From NCBI GenBank assembly GCA_022575985.1, contig JAKSXM010000007.1:60480501-60544500 (forward strand): a stretch of 64,000 bases of DNA. The letters run 5' to 3'. Numbering within the stretch: position 1 is the stretch's first letter; every line of letters starts with the position of its first letter. The translations under genes were made by a program, and so were the position numbers. The notes beneath the pieces are model-generated. The model made no database searches. It saw only the letters and a list, made by a program, of their open reading frames with translations, and was not told the origin of the DNA. Source of the stretch: Anagrus nilaparvatae (taxonomy: Eukaryota; Arthropoda; Insecta; Hymenoptera; Mymaridae). Shown here in pieces: positions 1-13,110 of the stretch.

Positions 1-814
1 AATCATCATCAAGTTTTATCAGAATAGTAAGTAAAATATTTAAGAATTTTTTTTAGGAGAAAATTTAAAATCTTACACCAACCACGAGAAGTTAGGGGTC
101 ATGAGATCCTATATTTAAATTTCCGAAAACACGATTTTTTTTCGTTTTTTCTTTTTGAATGTGGCCCACACGTACTTTTCCAGTTTTAACCAACTTTTAG
201 TGCTTCATAAATTTTCCAAGAATACAATTTTTGGTCTCTATTCTGGGAAGCTGTTATACATGGTTGCCCGAAATATTGGGTACCCGACTCAAAACCGAGT
301 TATACTTAAGTTTTTCTGATTTTCAACCAAAAAAAATTTCAATTCACTCGGTATTTATCCTTGAAATCATCTTATGGAACCATTTTTTGGTTTTCCAAAA
401 GTGCTGAAAATTTATACTTATTCATTTAATGCAATTCAATTAGTCAATCGTTTTTTTATTGACGTATCTAAAAAAATATTTTTGGATACTTCAATACCCT
501 CAAAGAATCTGAAACACAACCTTGAAATTCGGTCGGATTTATTTCCTGGAATGTTCATATGTCCAAATAAATTTTCTGCCCAAAATAAATTTTGTGTTGC
601 ATAGCTCCTTTATAATTTTCAAATTTCCTGTACTAATAAAAATGATCTAAAGAAAAAAACATTGAAAAAATTCCTTTCGTAATACCTTTGAAAAGCCATT
701 TTACAAACAAAAATAAATTAAAATAGATATGAAGAAAAATTCTTTTATCTTATAAATCAAATCTCTTTGAGCAAGCAAACTAATAAATAAAATAACTTAA
801 TTCTTTATTTACAG
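1..814. other. Non-coding sequence, probably intron or unrelated flank of a partial aminopeptidase gene
   Basis: No exon with recognisable homology to the aminopeptidase family was found here, although the two last exons of such a gene begin at 815. It is most simply a long intron of that gene, whose earlier exons lie outside the window, or inserted repeat DNA. Open frames present are short and AT-rich without family resemblance. Confidence 0.5.
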
Positions 815-1234
815 TATAAAAATTAATCCATTATATTACACTGCATCAAGTTTAACAAATCAAACACAAATCAATAAGGTATATATTTTAAATATTTATA
901 AAAAAAGAAATGAAAAATATTTAATCAACATAATATAAAAAAATTTTTTCTTTTTTAGTTTAATGAATATTTAATAAATAATAAAAAATATTTAAATTTA
1001 AATAATGAAGATTATAACAATATAATAAATATAATTAATGATAATCTTAAATGGTTAAATAAATATGAAAATAATGTCATGAACTGGTTAAATAATAATA
1101 GTTATTTAATTAATGAAAATAACGACAACGATGAAGACAATGATGATGATGATTATGATGATAAAAATAATTCTAATAATTTGAAATTTAATATTTCATT
1201 TATTTTATTAATTGGTTTTTTGTTTTTTATGTAG
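815..1234 (+). CDS. 3' end (last two exons) of an M1 aminopeptidase N-like gene
   Basis: Two exons are visible: 815-878 (after TTTACAG, ending before GTATAT) and 959-1234 (after TTTTTAG, ending at TAG). The phase of the first (one base completing a codon, then 21 codons) matches the penultimate exon of the two complete aminopeptidases downstream, and the second aligns with their last exon: a helical segment ending in a Trp-containing motif, then a C-terminal hydrophobic tail. Unlike its neighbours, this copy carries a long Asn/Asp/Glu-rich acidic linker (about 1110-1180) before the tail. The tail ends right at the stop, as in GPI-anchored or membrane-attached members of the family. Catalytic exons are not in the window, so activity cannot be judged. 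Same strand and family as the genes at 3841 and 13111, so this is one end of a tandem array. Confidence 0.72.
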
Positions 1235-3840
1235 GTGATTTTTCAAAGTTTATTGAACTTTAAAAAAATTAAAAGTTAAAAATTTTTTTTTATATAAATT
1301 TTTTATTTAAATTAAAATTTAAATATTTACACAAACATTTTAATTATTTGATTATGTTTAAATTAACTCAAATTTTACTTTTTTTTTTAAACTGTTTTTT
1401 ATGATACGATTTAACAATGTTTTCGCTTAATTTGATAAAAAACGATGTGTTAAGGAGGTTTGTGCAAAATTTTAAAACTGAGATATTTTCAATTACATTT
1501 TATATTTACTTAGAATAGTTTCTTAATGAAAGAAGGTCTCAATACTGGGATTGTATATCGAAAATGAATAAGGAAACTGAAAAATTTTAATGTTTATTTA
1601 AAGAAACACGATAAATGACTAATCTCAAATTCCAAATCTATGCAGTTTAGATAAAAATTCTGCTTGTTTTATGAAAACATTCAATCCTAAGAGTAGTGAA
1701 AGTAGAAAATTCGAAAGTAGAAAAAGAAGGGTATTTTGGGTGTTTTTCCAACATGTTAAAGTCATCTATAACTATAGACTGTAACTTGAAGACCCAAATT
1801 TTCCGGTCCCCCCTTGTAAGAAAAACATAATATATAAGAATCACAGATCATTTTTCGATTATTTAGTTTATTCAAAACGCGTAAACTAATTTAGTAAAAA
1901 ATACATTACACTCTCCTTGTTCGCAATTGTTTGTCCTTGAAATTAAATTTATTGTTTTTTTTCTTTATCAAAAAATATTTCTAAAAAAAATGTAATACTT
2001 AATACGAAAAATAGTTTTTATCAATTTTTATTATTTTTTAATCATTAAAAATCTAGAAAAATAAAAATCAAAAGAAATATTTCGTTAGTAATTAAACTTA
2101 TTGTAATAAATTAAATAAAAATTAAAATATTACTATTTACTTATGCACTGTGATTGTATAATTTCAAAAAAGTACGTTTCTATCATACAATATCTGCATT
2201 ACTGTATAATATTTTCTCATTGAGTAAGTGAGTTAAAAAAAATAAAAGGTTCCAATTATATTCCATGATTAATTATTTATCAATAAAAAGTCAATACATA
2301 AAAATAAAAATTACATGATATAAAAAAATTGTGCCAAAAAAAAAAAATAAAGAGAAATGTGATTGTCTTTACAAGTATTTGTTATTATTAGATAAGATTA
2401 TAAAAAATAATTAAGTATATACGACTTCTTATCAGGACACCTTTTTTTTTTTGAAAAATTATTTCTATTACTGTAATATAATGAATCTTTTATTTTGATA
2501 AAAGCATTTAGTCTCGCGCGTTTATAAGTAGTACATCGTTAATTGGTTCTTTACAAGAAGTAAAATTTGAATTTTTTTTTTTTTAAGTGAATTTATTATT
2601 ATGTAATTAATTAAGAATATTTTTTTTGGTTTAAAAGTTTTTTGGTTTGTAAAAATAAAGTTTAGGTAAGTAATTAAAATAATTTTTTTAGAGATAGATT
2701 TGAATGAAAAAAACGAAGCCATTGAAATTTTTTACATAATACGATGTTCGTTAGAAAATTTGAGCACGTTTTAAAAAAAAATATTTTTTTTTTACTAATA
2801 ATTTAAAAAGAATATCAAAAATTTTATTTCATTTTTTTCAAAGTTGTATCAAGCTTATATTATTGTTAGTTTTGGCAATTATTACAAGTAGAATTTTTCC
2901 AAGTGTTATACGTTTTCATTAATTTATCATAATATAAATTTTTAAATTAACCTCCAAAAAATTAGACGCAATCGGTCCAATTAATTCAAGAAAATTTTGT
3001 TTATAGACCTGTCAGGAAGCCCTGTTTTGAAGATATTTTTTGATATGTTGGAGAATGGGAAAAAATATTTCAATAATTTGATGGATTTTTTAATTAATAT
3101 TGTAATATTTTTATGAAACAGGGACTCATGAGCTGTCTTAATAACTGTAAAAAAATGATACCGTATCTTCTTTTTAAATAATCTTCTTGCAATTGTTTTT
3201 TTCTTCTTAGTGGATCCATAAACCTTGGACCATCCTGTGGCGTGATCGAAAAAAAAGCATTGTATCCATACAGAAAAAGAAATCTTACATTTTATCCATG
3301 GGAGCAAAAACAATGCCCCACTCAGATGGAAAGTTATGTGCGATCTGGACCATTCCTTTTTTTTGCTTCCTTGATTAAAAATGTATTATTAAAAACATAT
3401 ACTATAAATAAAAACTAAATGATAATAGAAAACTTTTTATTAGTAACTTTTTAATTACCCATCTTAGCATAAAAAATTTTAAAATCTTAAAAACTGATAA
3501 TTAACTAGTGCATCATACAGTACCCCGAAATAAAATAAAATTATTCACAGTACGTGTATTTTCAGAAATTTCGTTGATTTAATTTACAAGCAATCACTTG
3601 AATATTTAAACAATTCATATCAAACACATGACTGTATGATAATTTTATGTTTTACGTCGTAATAGTCAGTGATCAAATTTTCTCACGAACTTTAAATATA
3701 AAAATTTTTAATTGACATAGTTTTTTATTTGATTAAATTTAATCTCTTATTTTTTCTATTAATTAAACAAAAAATTTTATAAAAAATATTTACTTTTAGG
3801 TTTTTTTAAATAAATAGGCATTAAAGATTTAAAATAAATC
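1235..3840. other. Intergenic, AT-rich
   Basis: About 2.6 kb between two aminopeptidase genes. I see only homopolymer-rich sequence and short chance frames. The region just 5' of 3841 presumably holds the promoter and leader of the next gene, but no clear TATA/initiator pair was identified. Confidence 0.5.
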
Positions 3841-6800
3841 ATGTCTAAATTAAGTTATATCTTAATTTTTTTAACAATAATAAATACATCAGTATTAAGT
3901 TTAACAACAACAGAAAATACTGAGAAAATATCTACCAGTCATAGATTACCAAATAATGTAGAACCAATAAATTATAATATAAAATTAACACCAATATTAG
4001 AAGAAAACAATTTTATATTTAATGGAGAAGTGAAAATAAAAATTAAAGTCAAAGAAAATACAAAGAATATCGTTTTACATGCTAGAAATTTAACAATTAC
4101 TGATCGTATTATGGTTATTGATGATTCTGGTAGTAATAACGGAAAGTATTATAGATTTAATGAAGAAAAAGAAATTATTAACATAACATTTGCTAGTGAA
4201 TTACAAAAAGATAAAGAATATATTCTTGAAATTCATTATGATGGTATATTGAATAATGAACTTACTGGTTTTTATAGAAGTTCATATTTAAATGAAAAAA
4301 AAGAAAAAGTGTAAGTATTTTATAATTTTTTTTTTTTTGTATTTATAACCCATTTGCCCGTTTTTTCTGCGTTGAAAATGTTTATTTAAATTTCTTAGTT
4401 ATAAGGCGAAAAAGTAGTCGGATTTTCATTAAAATTTATGAATTGTTTTGGCGTTAAAAAGGTTTGGTATCAATTTAAAAAAAATATTATATTCGTAACC
4501 AAATTTTGTATTTTTGAAAGAAATTTGCATGTCTATTTTTGATAAAATCATTGAAGGACAAATTTAGGTCTAGGTGACATTAAAGTTTTTAATTTTACTA
4601 TTCTACCCAAAAAAAATTTTTTTTCTCCAATTTTATCATTTTTAACCGCTTACCGCTGGCGTGGCAAAAACGTTCCCCTTGAAAAATTGTATAAAAAGGC
4701 ATGTTTTTATACAATTAATGATTCTACCCTCTATAGACCTTTTCTGAATGTTTTTACACCAAAAATGACCAAAAAACTAAATAATTTCTAAGAAAATATT
4801 AGCAAGCAATTTCAATTATTTACAAAATTTTAACCAGAAAAACCAAAGAAAAACTCAAGCAGCACGTTTTGGCCGCGCCGACGGTAACCGGTTAAATGAC
4901 AATTTTACTGTACAGTTAATGGTTTCCCAGAAGTATGCCACTATAAAAATGATTGCCTTCAATTTTATTAACGTGGTAGTAAATTTAGTCTATTTACACT
5001 TACCGTTTCCACACACCATTCTGCTATTCAGATAATATCCACGGTTCTTCATATTTTCGTGCGTAACCGTGTCTTATTATCACTAAATCATTTGCCATGC
5101 TTAAGTGTGTGACTTAAAAAAATAAACTCGAATTCTGCCATGTCTAGCCGTATGAAAATTGGTTTTACAGCCTTAGCCATGTCTAACCGTTTCAATATAT
5201 TAAAGAAGAGCTCAGCCAATAATAAAAATTTTTGCAATAAATAAAATTGAAGTTTATTTTATTTAAATAAAATATTAAAAATTTAAAAAATAAACTATTT
5301 GTCTAAATAACCAATAAAATTTTAACAATATCTATATAGTTTTCAAATGAATTTATAAAAAAAATAAAAAATAATGAATTCTATTGCTTTGATAGATGGC
5401 TTGCAACAACCCAATTTGAATCAACTGGAGCTCGCAGAGCATTTCCATGTTTTGATGAGCCAATTTACAAAGCAACATTTGAAATTGCTATAGTACATGA
5501 TTCCAAATATCATGCAATATCAAATATGCCAGTAAAAGAAACAAAAGCTGATGAATCAGATCCTGCAAACAAGAAAATAACAACTTTTGAACGAACACCT
5601 AAAATGTCAAGTTATTTAGTAGCATTCATTGTTTCAGATTATAAAAAGAAATCAATAAAAAATAATAATAATTTTACTGTTTACACCAAACCCCAATCTA
5701 TAGATGATACAGATTTAGCTTTAGAAGAAGGTGAAAAATTATTAAAAGAGATGGAAAGTTTTACTGGGATAAAATTTGAAATTAAAAAAATGGATCAAAT
5801 TAGTATTCCAGATTTTGCTGCTGGTGCTATGGAAAATTGGGGATTAGTAACTTACAGGTAAATAAATTAATTATTTAATAATTAAATATTTAATTCTATA
5901 ACATTTATTAACCATTTTAGAGAAAAGGCATTACTGTATAATCCAAGTGTAACGACAACAGCAGAAAAACAAAGTATCGTTAGTGTAATAGCACACGAAT
6001 TTGCACATCAATGGTTTGGTAATTTAGTTAGTCCTAAATGGTGGCAATATCTTTGGTTGAATGAAGGTTTTGCAAATTTTTTCCAATATTATTTAACTGA
6101 TAAGGTAAATAATAATTTAATCGATTTATAAAAATAAAATTAAAGCAAGTAAACAAATTTTAACACAGGTTCAAAATTCATGGAGAATAATAGAACAAGC
6201 TGTTGTTCAAAACATGCAAAATACAGCTTTTAAATATGATAGCGGTGAAAAAAGTCATCCAATCAATAATGATGTTGACACACCTAAAGAAATATCAGAA
6301 ATATTTGATTCAATATCTTATTCAAAAGGTAAATCAAAGATTTAATTAATATTCAGTTATCATTGTTATCTAAAGGCTTTAATTACTATGATAGTTTATG
6401 ATAGAGAATAATATTGATTGAAAAATATGTTGGATAATAGATAATTTAATATTTTAATTAAAATATAAAATGTAATTCTAGGTGGATCGGTGATACGCAT
6501 GATGCAGCATTTCTTAACAGAAGAAAATTTTAAAAATTGGTTACAGAATTATCTGAATACATAGTAAGTTTTTTAATAATCTTTTGTATATATTTCAATT
6601 TGGTCTTTTGTTTCGCACTTATGAAAAACAGGTTTCAAAAAATTAGTTTCAAAGACTTTCATTTTTGAAACAGTGAAGGCCTAGATCCCTATTTCGTAGG
6701 CACTTTTTTTCCTGATTAATCTATAAGGCTTTAGAAGGAGTAGTTATGCTTATTGACACGCTGAATACAAATGTGAGATCCGTTTTAACAGGAAATGGTA

Positions 6801-9800
6801 CAGTAATAGACCATAGAAATTTTCATGGTATATTTTGCGTGTTTTTATATGTTACTTAAATGTTTTTTTCGGGTCTCTGAACATGAATATCCATTTTTAC
6901 ATAGAATCCTCACTTTGCCCTAAAAAAAAAATATCTAGGAAACCAAAAAAAATAACCCATAATTGCTTATTGTAGGCAATTGGAGTCATTGAGGTAAAAA
7001 CGAATATCATATTCCTGTACTGGGGTCCGAAAAATATAAGTATCAGTAAAAACCTTGAAAAAAAAACGAAAAATTTAAATTGATTGATAATTTCTAATAT
7101 GAGAAATAGGACCATTTTCGGTTAAAACGGATTTCGTATTCTTACTCAACAATTCAATACCCAAAAATTTGAATTTATTAGCAAAAAAAAAGTAACTACG
7201 AAATAATTGTATATGACTACTCTATAAAATTTATAAATATATTCAATTAATTTGATTAATTTTAAAATTTACATTTATAAATTTTAATTCAAAATTAAAT
7301 TTGAATAAAATCTAAAAAGATTTCTGCAAAAGCTTTCACTTATTTTTACTAATTCAATACGAAAAAATTAAATTTATTTATAAATTTTTTTAGCAAAATG
7401 TCTAATGCAGATTCTGACGATATTTTTAACAAATATAATAATGTAATAACTGGTGATGCTGATAAAAAAATGAAATTAATTGATGTTATGAATACATGGT
7501 TCAATAAAAAAGGATACCCAATGTTAACTGTAACAAGAAATTATAATGATAATACAATAAATTTAAAACAAGAACGTTTCTTATCATACAAACCTAAATC
7601 AAAGACTAATGATACATCAGACCAATCTGTATGGTATATACCAATAAATTATGCCACAAAAGCAAATGTTAGTTTTGAGAACACTGAAGCCATGACATGG
7701 TTAACAACAAAAGAAAATAAATTAAGTCCAGCAAAAAAATTAACAAAAGATGATTGGATAATTTTTAATATTCAACAAACTGGTATGTATTTTAAAATAT
7801 AAAAATTATAATTGTAATTTTTTTCATAAGAAGCTACGTATTCGAAACAGAGATCCTTTTGTAGTTGGTATTCTCTGATGTCTACTCATACTAAATTTTT
7901 TCTTTTAATACCATCCTATCTAAATTTTATGGAAATTGATTCCCAACCGAATATAGGCTAAAAATTTGAAATGTTATTCTGTAAGCCATTCTGAGCAAAA
8001 GTCTTTTGAGCTATCAAGACTACAATATTTCAAAACCATTTTATTACTATTTCAACTCTTTATTTAGGGCTATATATAGGTACACCTTAGTTTTATGAGT
8101 TAGGACAAAACTTTATTAAAATCTCCATTTAACATGTTTATATACAGGGTCATTTCCTTCTGCTAGAAATTAAAGAGAAGGGATTAAAAGGGTTTAAAAT
8201 CCTGATGCTTAAATTAGGGGGTAAAATTGTTCTGACTTAAGGGCAAAGGGGAAAGATTTTTGCTCAAAATGAGTCACTAAACAACATATAAAATTTTTAT
8301 CTAATTTCACTGGGAACCAATTTGCATAAGATCTGTGGAAGATTCTCTTTGTAAAGCAAAAATAAAATAGTTAATAATTACACAAAAGATAATCAATTTT
8401 TTTATAGGCTTTTATAGAGTCAACTACGATGAAGAAAATTGGAAATTGATAATAAATTATTTAAACGAAGAAAATGAAAATGAAAATTATAAAAACATCC
8501 ACGTATTAAACAGAGCCCAACTTATTGACGATGCTAGAGCCTTTGTTGAAAAAGATATTTTAAAATTAGAAGTATTAGTTAATTTAATGAATTATTTAAA
8601 AAAAGAAACTGATTACATTGCATGGTATCCAGCACGTCAAGCATTAGCATGGTTAAAAAATAAATTAATTGGAACTAAATATTATGAACCTTTAAAGGTA
8701 ATTATTTAGTCCCTATTTTTGTTTTTGATTATTTATTGTTTTACAATATAATTTACTTTTTTTAACAGAAATATTTAATAGAGAATACAACAAAAAAATT
8801 AGCAGATACTTACGAATTTAAAGATAACGCTGAGGATGATCATGTTAATAAATTACATAGAAATGCAGTCATTGATTTCATGTGTAGCTTAGAACATCCA
8901 AGTTATTTACTAAAGGCAAAGAATAATTACCTTGAATGGATTAAGGATTGGAAAAAGTTTGTTAATTCAATTTCAAATTTTATTTTATAAAAAAAATATG
9001 CTATTCAATAATTACATCAAATTTTATTTTTAGATTAACACCAGACATGAAAAAAGTTAGTATTTGTAATGGTATAAGATCAGCAACAATGGATGAATGG
9101 AATAGTTTAAAAGATAAATATCTAAGTACTAAAAATGAAATTAGCAAAGATGATAGTTCTGAACTATTTAATTCATTAGGCTGTTCATCAAATAGAAATA
9201 TTACAATGAATTTCTTAGAACTAACAATTGCTGAAAATTCAACAATGAATAATACTGAAAGTGCAATGGAAGCTATTTATAAAAATAGTGTAGTCGGAGT
9301 TGATACAGTATTAGATTTTATAACTCAAAAAACACTTACATTAATGATTAAATAGTATGAAATTTTTAATATTTTTGTCTGCAAAAAAAATTTGTATTTT
9401 ACTTATATATTTTTTTTTAATTTTTAGCAAAAATGTCGATAAGATAAAAAAACATTTAACAGAAATAGGAAAGAAAATTACAAATGAAGAACAGTTAGAA
9501 AAAGTAATTAATTAATAATATTTAATATTTTCGAAATGAAAGTTAAAATAAAAAATTAATAAAATAAAAATTTTTTTAGCTGAAAAAATATGCTTCCAAT
9601 CCTGAAATACCAAAAAGTATTACTTCAGATGCAGTTAAATATGCAGAAGAAAATGTTCAGTGGATAAAAAATAACGAAGAATATTTGAAAAAGTGGCTTA
9701 ATGTTGATAATGGTGAGAAATTTAAATCAGGAGTTGGCAAATCATCAGGATCGTTGATTGCTACGATAGGAATTTTAGCCTTACTGTTTCTATTTAAATG

Positions 9801-9801
9801 A
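3841..9801 (+). CDS. M1 zinc aminopeptidase (aminopeptidase N-like), complete, 11 exons, 947 aa
   Basis: Secreted or membrane-anchored metallopeptidase that would remove N-terminal residues from peptides. Exons read from GT-AG junctions and conserved phases: 3841-4310, 5396-5857, 5921-6104, 6169-6328, 6482-6563, 7394-7782, 8408-8697, 8769-8956, 9034-9354, 9428-9503, 9580-9801; the sum is 2844 nt, an open frame of 947 codons plus stop. Residues 1-21 form a hydrophobic signal peptide. The substrate-binding GAMEN is at about 300-304, HEFAH at about 336-340 with the third zinc ligand Glu at about 359, and the transition-state Tyr (SISYSKG) at about 423. The C-terminal ERAP1-like helical domain follows, and the last ~18 residues are hydrophobic, suggesting a GPI signal or membrane tail. 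The exon 8 donor (GTTTGT) is weak but also occurs in the paralogue. Introns 1 (1085 bp), 5 (830 bp) and 6 (625 bp) are long and hold no gene. Family assignment is firm; tissue role is unknown, though tandem aminopeptidase N genes are typical of insect gut enzymes. Confidence 0.9.
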
Positions 9802-11843
9802 GATTTTAATTTAAATTGACATACTCCAGGTAGAATTATTTTTGAAGATGCTATTCTTGAAAAAACTGGTATTCTCAAAAAATTTTGGGTAGGAAATATA
9901 GGATATTTTGTCAGAGAAAATTATTATTAACAGTGAGAAAATTTTTTTTTATACCAACTTGTATTTTGTTTTGGATTTGTGATTTTGCAAAGTGGTCAAT
10001 GGTTACTTAAAACATTCAAATTTAGATCAAATTTAGAAATTGATTTTTATCATTTTGCTTAACTTTTTTCTTATTAGAAGTTACAGATAAAAAATTTTTG
10101 TATTGAATAAATTTTATTTTTGTTAATTTTTTTTTTCTTTTGTAACACTTTTATCAACACATAAAAAATATTTTAAAAACTTCTAACTCGAGTTACTTAT
10201 AATATAAATTAAAAAAATTATTTTTTTCTATTTAAATTTCTCAAAAGTAGCATGAAAACAAAATTACAAATTTAAAACAGATTTTTTTTTAAAATCCTCT
10301 AGCAGAAGCTGTTTTATTAAAAGTATTAAAAGTATTTAAAACTAAGTAAGCAAATTTGTTTATGGATAAGATTATAAAACACCACTAGATTTTGATTAGA
10401 AAAAATATCAATTAGTTTTTTGCAAAACAGGTTATGCATTTATATAATTTTAAAGCAATATTTAAAATTTAATAAAAAATTACAAAAAAAAATTTATCAT
10501 AAAAAAAGTTAAGTCACTTAACCTAAATTTTTTTTGATATCACATAAGTAAAAATAAATAAAAAATTTACACACTTTAAAAATTCTCAAAAAAAAGTGAT
10601 AAATACGAATAAGTATGAATGTAGTTTCTTTTTAAGTTTCATGTTTATTAGTGTTTAAGAGAGCTTATAATATTTTTAAAAATATTTACAGACTCTAGTC
10701 TTTTAAGTATATGTTAAATCTGTATGTGAATAAAACAAATTTTTTACAAATAAAATAAATAATTAAACTAAAAAAATAATTTTTGCATACTGATACCTTT
10801 CCTGCAATAATAAAATAATTTTCAATTTTATTTAAAATAAACAAATAAAAACAATTCTTCTTATGAAGCTGTCAAAACAATTTTGAGAGGTCGAAATTAT
10901 TGTCCTTAGTAGAGAAAAAACATTTTGAAACGTTTGTTATAGAAATATTTATTATTAAAATTCGATTAGAGTCGCTTATAAATCGTCGCATTTGGCATAA
11001 ACATTTCTAAGACCCCACTGTGCGCCGATTTTATAAAAAATCTGTTGACTTTGTAAAATTTTATATATTGACCCATTTGTTTATTTAAATTCTTAGTATG
11101 GGACAGGATGGGGGACCTTCTAGTTTACGAAATAGTTTTACTTTTGTTACATCGAAATAGCTATTGCAGAAATAATGGGTGAGGGTGGATGTACTTCTTT
11201 GGAGGGGGAGTGTTAAATTTTGTATTAATTATAAAAACCTCGTGAATCATAAAATCTACGAAACGTATCATTTTTCAGTTTTCAACACTCCACAGCATTA
11301 TTTCAAAAAATAATTTTTTCTGGCCTCACCCGTGCAACTCATGACACCAAAAATACTCCATTTTATATATAAATCCCGATCAATTGATATTGACTTTGAC
11401 TTTTGTACTAAAGTTGGTACTTCACCTATTTTTTATTCAGCCTGAGACTCTTGAGTAGTGGGACATTGTAAAAAAAAGCCGCAAGTGGAATTCTATACAT
11501 GTAGTTAGCGGATTTTTTTTTATCTTGGCAAACGATTATTAATTACTTGAAACGTAAAGAAAATTAAAAAAAAATGTTTCTGCTTCCTTGGGATATGCGT
11601 GTTTCGGTATTATGAGAATTAAGAGATTTTTTAAAAAAAGAATAGAAAAAATTGCTTTCTTTTTTTTAATTATCTTTACGTTTTAAGTCATTTGCAATTG
11701 TTAGAGAAGAAAAAAAAAAATCCGCCAGCTCCAGCGGAAATTTTTTTTAGTGTATCCTTTTCCGAGTGTTTTTGGATCGGTTTATCGGGAAAGAGCATAG
11801 GATGTCTAAACGAATAATTCTCAAATACTAGCCTTTTGCAATT
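9802..11843. other. Intergenic, AT-rich, with one MITE
   Basis: No supported gene. The stretch contains a palindromic element (11478-11755) and otherwise AT-rich sequence with long A and T runs. Confidence 0.5.
11478..11755. repeat. Palindromic MITE-like element
   Basis: Two ~110 bp arms are inverted copies: one begins near 11502 with GCGGATTTTTTTTTATC and contains ACTTGAAACGTAAAGAAAAT, the other ends near 11727 with the complementary run ending in AAATCCGCC. A diverged relative lies at 19484-19770. No target-site duplication could be fixed. Confidence 0.6.
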
Positions 11844-12330
11844 ATGAAGGGCTTAGAAATAACAATTGCCAAAAATTTAAAATTTAATGATACTGAAAAT
11901 GGAATGAAATCTATTTATTAAAATAGTGATGTGGGAGTTAATACAGTTTTAGATTTTATTATCAATAACACTAATACATTATTAATTCAATAGTATATAA
12001 TTTTTTATCTTAAAATACCAAATTTGTTTAAATTAATGTATATTATTTAAATTTTAATAAAGATACTGATATCATCCAAAAGTATTTAACAAAAATAGGA
12101 AAACGAATTTCAAATGAAGAACAATTAGAAAAATTAATCAAAAATATTTTATAATTTAGAAATTAAAACTAAAATAAACAGATTAAAAACCAAAATTTTT
12201 TTGCAATTTAAAAAATATTTTTAGAACCTAAAATACCAATTATATAGGTTTAAATCGGATGCGATTAAATTCGCAGAAGAAAACATTGCTTGGCCTAGAA
12301 AAAATGAAAAATATTTTAAAACATGGTAAA
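11844..12330 (+). pseudogene. Decayed 3' fragment of an M1 aminopeptidase
   Basis: Three pieces match, in order, the last three exons of the complete genes: about 11844-11992 (exon 9 end, with an in-frame stop where the intact copies read Ile-Tyr-Lys/His-Asn), about 12059-12145 (exon 10, GKRISNEEQLEK) and about 12224-12330 (exon 11, with stops). Upstream exons, including all catalytic ones, are absent. It is a truncated and mutated extra copy left between the two intact genes, evidence of repeated duplication and loss in the array. Confidence 0.75.
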
Positions 12331-13110
12331 ATATTGGTCGAACGACCTAAAATTAAATGTTGTAATATTAATTTGCGATAAACTCAATCTGGAGCAATTA
12401 CTTTATAATCTTAGAAATAATAAAATTCAGATTCATACGAAAAAAATTTTAAAATACGATTTATCTTTAAATTATATAATTTGAATAAAAAAATGTAAAT
12501 TATTTTGTTACATATCTATACAAATTTTTGTAAAAAAATTGTAAAAAATTTTCTATTGTATTTAAATAAACATGTAACATAACTTTTATTGTAATATCTA
12601 TACTATTATTAACATAAATCATAACATTAAACAAATAAATAAATTACGTAAAATTACTACATTATTTAAAAAAGAAAAAATAAGCAATAACTTTTTTTGA
12701 ACAGATTTTTAATTAGAAAAAAAATTATAATTTTTTTTAAAAAAATTTTTAAAATAACGTGCATAACTCATTTAGCTTATTATCAGGATAACTTTGAAAA
12801 AAATGATTTCATAATGTTTGATGTATCTTTTGTTCGATAAATCATTTAGTTTTGTGAGTTTATGAATACTAGATCGTAGTCAATTGATATATTTAAATAA
12901 AAAAAATTAATTTTCAACAAAAATTTTTTGCCTAGTTAATTTATTGTTATGTAGTTAATTTATTAATTTTTAAATGAACAAAAAACATTATTAAGAAATT
13001 AAGTAAGTAAGAAAAAATTGATTATAATTGTATAATGAGATTAAAATTTAAAAAAATTATTTCATTAGGTACTTTTATTATAATTTTATTGGAAAATAAT
13101 TGGCTCAAAA
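12331..13110. other. Intergenic upstream of second complete aminopeptidase
   Basis: AT-rich, no coding signal. It must contain the promoter and leader of the gene at 13111, but no core promoter motif stands out. Confidence 0.45.

Noticed and set aside
2981..3313. 110-codon minus-strand frame that faintly recalls transposase sequence
   Set aside because: No catalytic motif could be placed and neighbouring frames are closed; the resemblance is too weak to name.
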